Below, one piece after another: positions 58,101-64,000 of a DNA stretch of 64,000 nucleotides (its first letter is position 1; each line of letters opens with the position of its first letter). The position numbers were made by a program, and so were the translations under genes. A model generated the notes under the pieces. That model was not told the DNA's origin. It was given only the letters and a program-made list of their open reading frames with translations, and searched no databases. The stretch comes from Klebsormidium nitens (lineage: Eukaryota > Streptophyta > Klebsormidiophyceae > Klebsormidiales > Klebsormidiaceae). The stretch covers positions 62,001-126,000 of the forward strand of contig DF236963.1 in assembly GCA_000708835.1 (NCBI GenBank), in the 5' to 3' direction.

Positions 58101-61100
58101 TGAAGGAATTCCGTATGAAGCTAGTTGGTCTCAGGAGGTAGAAATGTCCCAGGGTTTTGCGGAGCTCAAAACGCCACAGGTTTCGGTTAAGTGGGTTCTA
58201 AGTCACAACCCCAACAGCGGGTTATGCCTTGCAGAGGATGAGTAAAAGGGAGGAAGAAGAAATGCAGGATCAACGGTTAGATTGCAACACCTTGGTTTCT
58301 AGGGATCTTGTGACGGCAGCAAATGAACCGGAGAACAACCAATGGACAGTGACGTCCATTGGTGCAAAGCTCTGGGAGATCATCAAGTAGACATTCTTCC
58401 CCCACAATCATGATCCAACATGCCTACCCCCCAGGCTTCATATTACGACGCACTTTTCATCCCAATCCGCCCAACGCTGGCCCCGTCTAAACCATTTTTA
58501 AACCTTGCGGGGCCCAACTACCCGGGGCCCCTAAAATCCATTCTCAACCCCGCTTCACCCCAGCCTAGAATGACTCCAACCCCCACAAACCCAGCCTTAA
58601 ACCGCTTCACCCCCGCCCGAAATCCTTACCAGCGGCCGCCCCTCGTCGTCGCCTTCCGTGCTCAGCCCCAGCTTCTGGCGCAGTGCGTACTTGTTTGCAT
58701 ATTTGCTGTCCACGTTCTCTGCACTATATTGAAACTCGAGCAGGGGGTCGGTAGCCGGGTCCCAGGCGTCGTTGTCAATGCCGTTGAGCACGCCCGAGAA
58801 CTTGGCGCGGTGCTGGAGGAGGGTCGGGTGGAGGCCCCGGCCGCCCTGGCGGAAAACGAAGTTTCGTTAAACGACCATAACACCATCGGGATTAGATTCA
58901 TCAACGCCCCGGATTCAAACGAAGCCGACCAGACTTATCAGTGGGGGGGCATGCGCTCACACAAAGATAAGTACGCCCGAGAACTTGGCGCGGTGCTGGA
59001 GAAGGGTCGGGTGGAGGCCCCGACCACCCTGGGGGAAGAGCACAATCTCATTAAGAATGGACAATATCTGGACAGCTTCTTGTCCATTTAGAGAGATGAA
59101 AGATGAGACAGATGAGAGCATCGAGCACGCCCGAGAACTTGGCGCGGTGGAGATGTTATGTTAGAAACCTGATATGTTATGCTAAATATCTTCGCTTTAT
59201 TTCGTGGGGAGGGAAATCAGCACGCCCAAACAATCTGGCACTGTGTTCCCGGGTGGACGCCCTGAAGGAAGCGGCAGCTTCGTTAAGCGAAAAAACAATC
59301 TTTCGAGATTTACCTTCATTAACGTGCCGAAGCGAAACAAAACGCTCCAGATTCCTGTGCGGTAACCGCACTCGCTTACAGAAAGATGAGCAAGCTCGGA
59401 GACTAAGATCTGTGCTGAAGGAGGGCCGGTAGAGGCCCCAGCTAAGAAAAACTTCCATCAATCGATATAACAAATTGTTTGTATCATTTCCCATCCAGGA
59501 AATGATCATGACGCCCAGAGATGTGGCACTGCCCGAAAAGGGTCAGGTGGACCTGGCCGCCGTGAGGGTAAAAGTTCCGTCCAGAGACTGACGCTTTGCA
59601 CGATTTTTGCTTCTTCTTTACAAGATCAGGGCAGCAGCAGCAAAGCGACGGACAGTATGCCTCGCCCGCAGACAAAAGGACTGACCGGTGTACAATCGCG
59701 TCGCACCCTTTGCAGCTGACCGGTGCTTGTCAATAGTCTGAAGCGGTTTCCAATCAGCTTCAGTCGTAGCCCTTCCTCCAAAGCGGTACCGAAACAATGG
59801 CAAACAAGCCAGCCCCATTGCTTCTTAGTGTAAGGACGGGATTTGTGCGAACCTCCGGCACCAGTACCTCCTGCGATTACGTCGGCGACCTTTGCAACGA
59901 ACCAAATCTTTCACCGACCGGTTAAGGACCGCGTCCGATCTTAGCACCTCCCCCGAAACGGCGGCAAAAGCACCCCCCTAGAACGCGTTTCCCCCTCACC
60001 TCCGGCCCGAGCACCTCCCGCGAGTACGTCGGCGAGACCGTCGTGACCACGTTCGAGAATACGATGCCCCCCTTGAGCAGGTTAATCCGGTCCAGCATGA
60101 AGTTGTCCTGCATCCGGTCCGGCCGGTAATATTCCCGCCAGTCGAGTCCGGCGGACGACAAAGCGGCGGGGGCGTCGGTTCCCTGGTACTCGAAATTGTG
60201 ACACGTGAAGGCGACCTGGGTGGTGTCCATGCCCCGGGGGGCGTATACGTCCCAAAACAGGGGGGCCTGCAGACCGGGGAAATGACACAGGGTTTGAGAG
60301 GAGGAGGGAAGGAGAGGAGATTTCGAGCTCTTGAGGGGCGACTCTTGAGTCCTGGCGCTCAGAAGTTGTGGCACGTGAAGGCGGCCTGGGTGGTGTCCGT
60401 ACTGCGTGGGACGTACACGTCCCAGAAGAGGGGGGGCCCGCAGACCGGGGGAATGACACCGAATTTGAGAGGAGAAGGGGGTGAGAGGAGTTGCTGTGCT
60501 TCTGAGGGGCGTCGAAATCGCGACACATGAAAGCGAACTGGATGGTATTCTGTCCCCGGGGGGGCGCACATGTCCCAGAACGAGGCCCCCTGCAGACTGG
60601 CAGGACAAACCGCGATTGCGGGAAGAAAGGAGGAGAGAGGACGTTGTGCTTTTGAGATGGGATGTGGGTGACGTCTGAGCGGTGGCGCTCGGGAGAGGAC
60701 GGTAGGGGGCGACATGACGATGAAATGTAAAGTGTAAGACAGGGGGGCATGCAGACCTGGAAATGACATGCGGTTGCAGGAGGAGAAACGGGTTTTCCCC
60801 TTGCACCCCCCCACCCCCGACACGCGAGGATGGGGGGGTTCACCTTTCCCCCCTGCACCCTCTGGATTGTCGCCCCCATTTCGTTGATGGCGCTTAGGAA
60901 GGAAGGCATCAGACGACTGAAAGATGAAGCACGAAGTGTTCGAACCGGGGGGCCTTGGAGAATGGGAAGTACCTCAAGTCGCAGAAACGGCAATCTCCTC
61001 GAACTGGGAGGTTAACCAAGAATGGCCCGACACATGAGCTTGAGGTGCAGAGAAAGGGCGAGCTTCTGAGGAGGGGAATTGTTCGCCATTCCGGGCAGAA

Positions 61101-64000
61101 AAGACGCAACACCTTTCACCACCGGTAGGAGCGAGGGAATGCTTCTTGCCAACGGGCTGAAGTCAAGGTAAGCTGCCGCCGGAATTTTCCCAGGAAGAGC
61201 AAAGCCCAACATCATCCAACGGCACGTGACAGAAAAGAGATCCACAGAAAGGATCGCTCACCACGAGCGCGGTCTGCCAGTCGTGGCAGTGGATGACGTC
61301 AGGCTTCTTCCCGGCCTTGTGGATGAACTCCAGCGCCGCGCGGCAGAAGTAGGTGAAGCGCTTGAAGTCGTCCGCCTCGCCGTAGAACGCGTTGCGCCAA
61401 AAGAAGCGGCCCGGGTGGTGCGGCTCGATGAAGTACACGGGCAGCCCTGGAATATCCATCGATGAGCTTTTCAACATGTCTCCAGTATTTTATATCTTCA
61501 ACAAATAGATGTTAATCGAAATTGGCTTGCAATACACGAAGCTTGACCAAGCTTTTTCTCCCCTAGAAAAAGCTTCCAAGGTGGGCAATTGGGAAGCGCC
61601 GCCAATGCGGAGCGAAATGAAGTGCCTAGGAAGCAAGCTTTACTTTCCTCTTGAACTTCAACCGCTTGAACGTTGTGTCTCCAAGATGAACACCATCTCT
61701 CTTAGGGATCGCCCTGCTGGTTCCGCGTGACGAAGGAATAGAAAAAACCTCGAAAATCAAGTCCAGAGCAGCAGGTAGTCGTTTCGAAGTCGAGAGAGTG
61801 AGGACGCAGCAATCCAAATGTGTCGCTTTCAAAAAGTGCATTGAAGACTTTAACTAGCGAATATAAGACAAGCGAGATTCGAGCAAAGTCTTGCAATCAG
61901 TAATTAGGATGTCGGAAGTCCAGGATGTCATCAGGGCCGTCGCTTATCCGGCGTGTTAGACCGCCCTTGCTAACTTTACTGACGTTCAAACAATACTCCA
62001 TGTTGCGAACGCGCCGATCCGAAACTCAGAGTACGGGTAAACTCGGATTTCTTCCGCTTGAGCCCTTCATCGAAGTTCTACTCACTGGCAGCCAAAATGC
62101 TCCCAGTGGAAGCTTGAAACCATAACAAGGGGACCCAGTCGGAACCTCTGACGACGTGTGTTGCTCTCAAAAAAACGGCGTAGCAGCTCACCTTCGACGA
62201 TGCCCCTCCAAAGCCTGTTCCTGTGCATCTGGCCGTCAAAATAGGACTCCAGATCCATTTGTATCACCTGCGGGTAAATGGGACACGCTTCAACCCACCA
62301 GAAGATTCAGACACAAGGTTCCCGCAAGCCACAAACATAAATGAGAAGCATAGTACCAAGTTTGAACCTGTGCATAGGAGGTTATCAGCTTGGGGAGATC
62401 TTTGCGACTCCTTGCCACAGCACAAGCAAACCTCCGTCGTCAACACGTTGTCGGCCTTCATTGGTCCTTTAACATTTCCCCGGATCAATCGGTTCTCGCT
62501 TGCGAAGAGGAACCATCCTAAGCCCCGCATATGGTTCTTGAGCCGTCACTTAATTCGGTCGCCTGTTCCTTCCCTACCATTGGTGCCAGAAAACAACAAC
62601 ATACTTTTTGGGGAGCAGCCGGAAGAAGATTCTTACCTTGAGGTCTTGTACCCTGCTGTAGTCCATGCAGTCGTACTTGGGCAGCACAAACTCCACCAGG
62701 TGACCCTTCTTTTGAAGCGCGCGCCCCAGCCCCGTGACGACATCCGCCAATCCGCCAACCTGAAGTGACGGAGCAGAGGACGTGCCTTCAGGATATTTAC
62801 AGCTTCGATCTCCGTCATGATGTGGCTTGATTCGGAAGCCAAAGCATGTTTCCGTATGAGTATGCTGAAGAAGCTTCAAGGCTCTTCCTTGATGCCTTCC
62901 CCTGATCTTGGTTGACCTCAGCAGCCGGTGTGCTTAATCCGACAGATTATGGATGAGAACCTCACGGCACTCTTCCGTTAGTTGGTTTCTATTTCCACAT
63001 CGTTTGGCGAGAAATGCTTTTGAGAAAATGACAAATAATTTCTACACCGTACGTCGACTTGTTATTTCAATTCATCTAATCCTCTCTGTCCCACCACGAG
63101 AATGACTTTTCATTCTTTGCCCGCAACATCTTCTGCGAACACAGCCGCCATTCCCTTCGCAACATCTACGATTTGGCACCTGATCCGAATGCTTCCGTAA
63201 GTCGGTCTCATTTGCTTAGATGAGAACACGCCTGCTCGAAGTCAACCACAAGTTGAAGAAAACCAGACTCAATCCCAACCAAACACTTCAAACAAACTTC
63301 GAGCAGTCCGCTCAACCAAAATGAACATACCTTGGCCACCGGCGCCATCTCCGCGGCAATGTGCACGATATGCATCCCCGGCCGCATCTTCCCCTCGATC
63401 AACTTCAGCAGCCCGGCGGCAGCGCTGACGTCATCCGCCTGCTCGAGGCCACTGTAGACGTCCCGTATCCGTGGATCGCGGTGCCACGCCATAAGCCGCA
63501 GCTCCACGGCCTGCAGGCAGATCGTCCGCATCTCAAGTAAGCAAAGCTCGTGCAAAAGTTCCAATCCGCTGGTGGAAGCAATCTGTAGTACTTAATCGGC
63601 GACACAGCCTAATCTACATACAGGAATAATGGCTAGTCCGGACTGAAGCTCCGAAGTCGGTCCGGAATCCAGCGAGTCACCTCCAAGAATCTGAGCATGG
63701 ACTATATGGTGCTGATTACTGGGAGGGTTTGTGAGGGCTCAATCCTTGCGGTTTACTTACCTGGTCGAGTGTCAAGTGGCGGTCCAGCATAAGCGCGTCG
63801 AGGCGCAACAGCAGATCACTCCAGAACTCCCACGGCATCTCGCCCACCGGCACCGCCTTCGGCTCCGAGCCCCGTAGCCCCTCGACGCGCAGGCGCTCCA
63901 TATCCTCCTGGAACGCCTCTACTTCGGACTTATACATTTCGACCTGCGCCTGCATGTCCGCGTCCGACTGGACCAACTGCTCCTTCAGCAGCGCCACCTG
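55147..64000 (-). CDS. SS4: Starch synthase IV (GT5), partial: N-terminal exons lie beyond the window
   Basis: Plastidial ADP-glucose:glucan transferase that primes starch granules. Twelve exons in transcript order: 64000-63761, 63510-63331, 62759-62637, 62267-62192, 61446-61262, 60266-60000, 58845-58630, 58090-57965, 57281-57132, 56388-56327, 55901-55826, 55311-55147 (TGA). Phases agree and yield 621 aa. The first visible exon is the end of the SS4-specific coiled coil ([20 protein letters not shown]). The GT5 domain begins at [14 protein letters not shown], with the ADP-glucose motif [16 protein letters not shown] split by an intron. Also seen: [116 protein letters not shown]. The linker RDPRIRDVY before the catalytic domain and the coiled coil point to SS4 rather than SS1-SS3. 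Echoes flank several exons. Confidence 0.96.
56899..57131 (-). repeat. Echoes of the 3' end of SS4 exon 57281-57132 (two copies)
   Basis: The exon end plus donor (gtacctgtgttaagccgcag then ggctcga at 57128-57153) recurs at about 57014-57050 (gagcgcagggctcgattaca) and 56903-56940 (gtacccgtgtttagcctcag then ggttcgat). Units are about 110-115 bp long. In the transcript they lie downstream of the exon. Confidence 0.8.
57850..57964 (-). repeat. Echoes of the 3' end of SS4 exon 58090-57965
   Basis: The exon end (gggcacggggctgttcccca on the plus strand near 57974) recurs as gggcacggggctggtcaccg near 57914 and as cggcacggggttgttaccga near 57858. Both copies are downstream of the exon in the transcript, and the farther one is more diverged. 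Confidence 0.7.
58964..59570 (-). repeat. Echo array of SS4 exon 58845-58630 (about five copies)
   Basis: The exon start (cgcccgagaacttggcgcgg, gtgctggag, ggtcgggtggaggcccc on the plus strand) recurs at about 58968-59035, 59127-59152, 59219-59275, 59389-59445 and 59508-59570. The first is nearly identical; the third to fifth keep only fragments such as gggtggacgccctg and gggccggtagaggcccc. All lie on the upstream side in the transcript. Confidence 0.78.
60360..60752 (-). repeat. Echo array of SS4 exon 60266-60000 (three copies)
   Basis: Copies of the exon start begin at about 60438, 60589 and 60748 and encode [20 protein letters not shown] with CHNF then a stop, a frameshifted [11 protein letters not shown], and APLSYTLHF. 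Spacing is 150-170 bp. The intron tail (cctcctctcaaa type sequence) is duplicated with each. Only the middle copy clearly keeps the acceptor AG. Confidence 0.88.

Noticed and set aside
60082-60993. Long minus-strand frames of about 300 codons across the SS4 intron
   Set aside because: They read through the tandem exon echoes and intron tails; the repeated PPSFP-like text comes from duplicated intron sequence.

Overview
This is a stretch of nuclear DNA from a green, plant-lineage (streptophyte) eukaryote. The genes carry many GT-AG introns. The gene set is plant-specific: caleosin, a GAUT1-type pectin galacturonosyltransferase, a GAD ending in the plant KTNGVC tail, an IBR5 phosphatase, a dirigent-like protein and starch synthase IV. 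Compact spacing (about one gene per 6 kb) and mixed base composition fit a charophyte alga or a bryophyte better than a flowering plant. I could not fix the species. A 101-base run of N marks an assembly gap inside the GAUT gene.

Layout: the 3' part of a caleosin gene (+, 73-1889); a small acidic protein of unknown function (+, 4304-6483); a GAUT1-like gene (-, 18401-7998); glutamate decarboxylase (+, 19186-28320); RBX1 (-, 31690-29497); IBR5 (+, 32493-35828); a secreted dirigent-like protein (+, 38038-41125); a PIN/FEN-like nuclease-fold protein (-, 43782-42433); a U1-type zinc-finger protein (-, 45493-44248); a long coiled-coil protein (+, about 46549-51340); and starch synthase IV (-, from the window end down to 55147). 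GAUT1/GAD, RBX1/IBR5 and zinc finger/coiled coil are head-to-head pairs, probably with shared promoter regions. RBX1 (cullin-RING ligase core) and IBR5 (auxin-response phosphatase) both bear on auxin signalling in plants, but nothing in the sequence shows a functional link beyond adjacency. No operon-like or pathway cluster is evident.

The most striking feature is structural. In GAUT1, GAD, starch synthase IV and, more weakly, IBR5 and caleosin, introns hold arrays of truncated, decaying copies of the neighbouring exon edge. Copies of intron tail plus exon start lie upstream of the intact exon; copies of exon end plus donor lie downstream of it. Divergence generally rises with distance from the intact exon. 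I call these exon echoes; at least eleven exon edges in the window show them. Other points of interest are a long, nearly perfect hairpin resembling a microRNA precursor in a GAUT1 intron, a frame-preserving stop-free 273-nt intron in the nuclease-like gene, a 15-nt microexon in GAD, and a GAD C-terminus that keeps KTNGVC but lacks the tryptophan expected in a plant calmodulin-binding domain.
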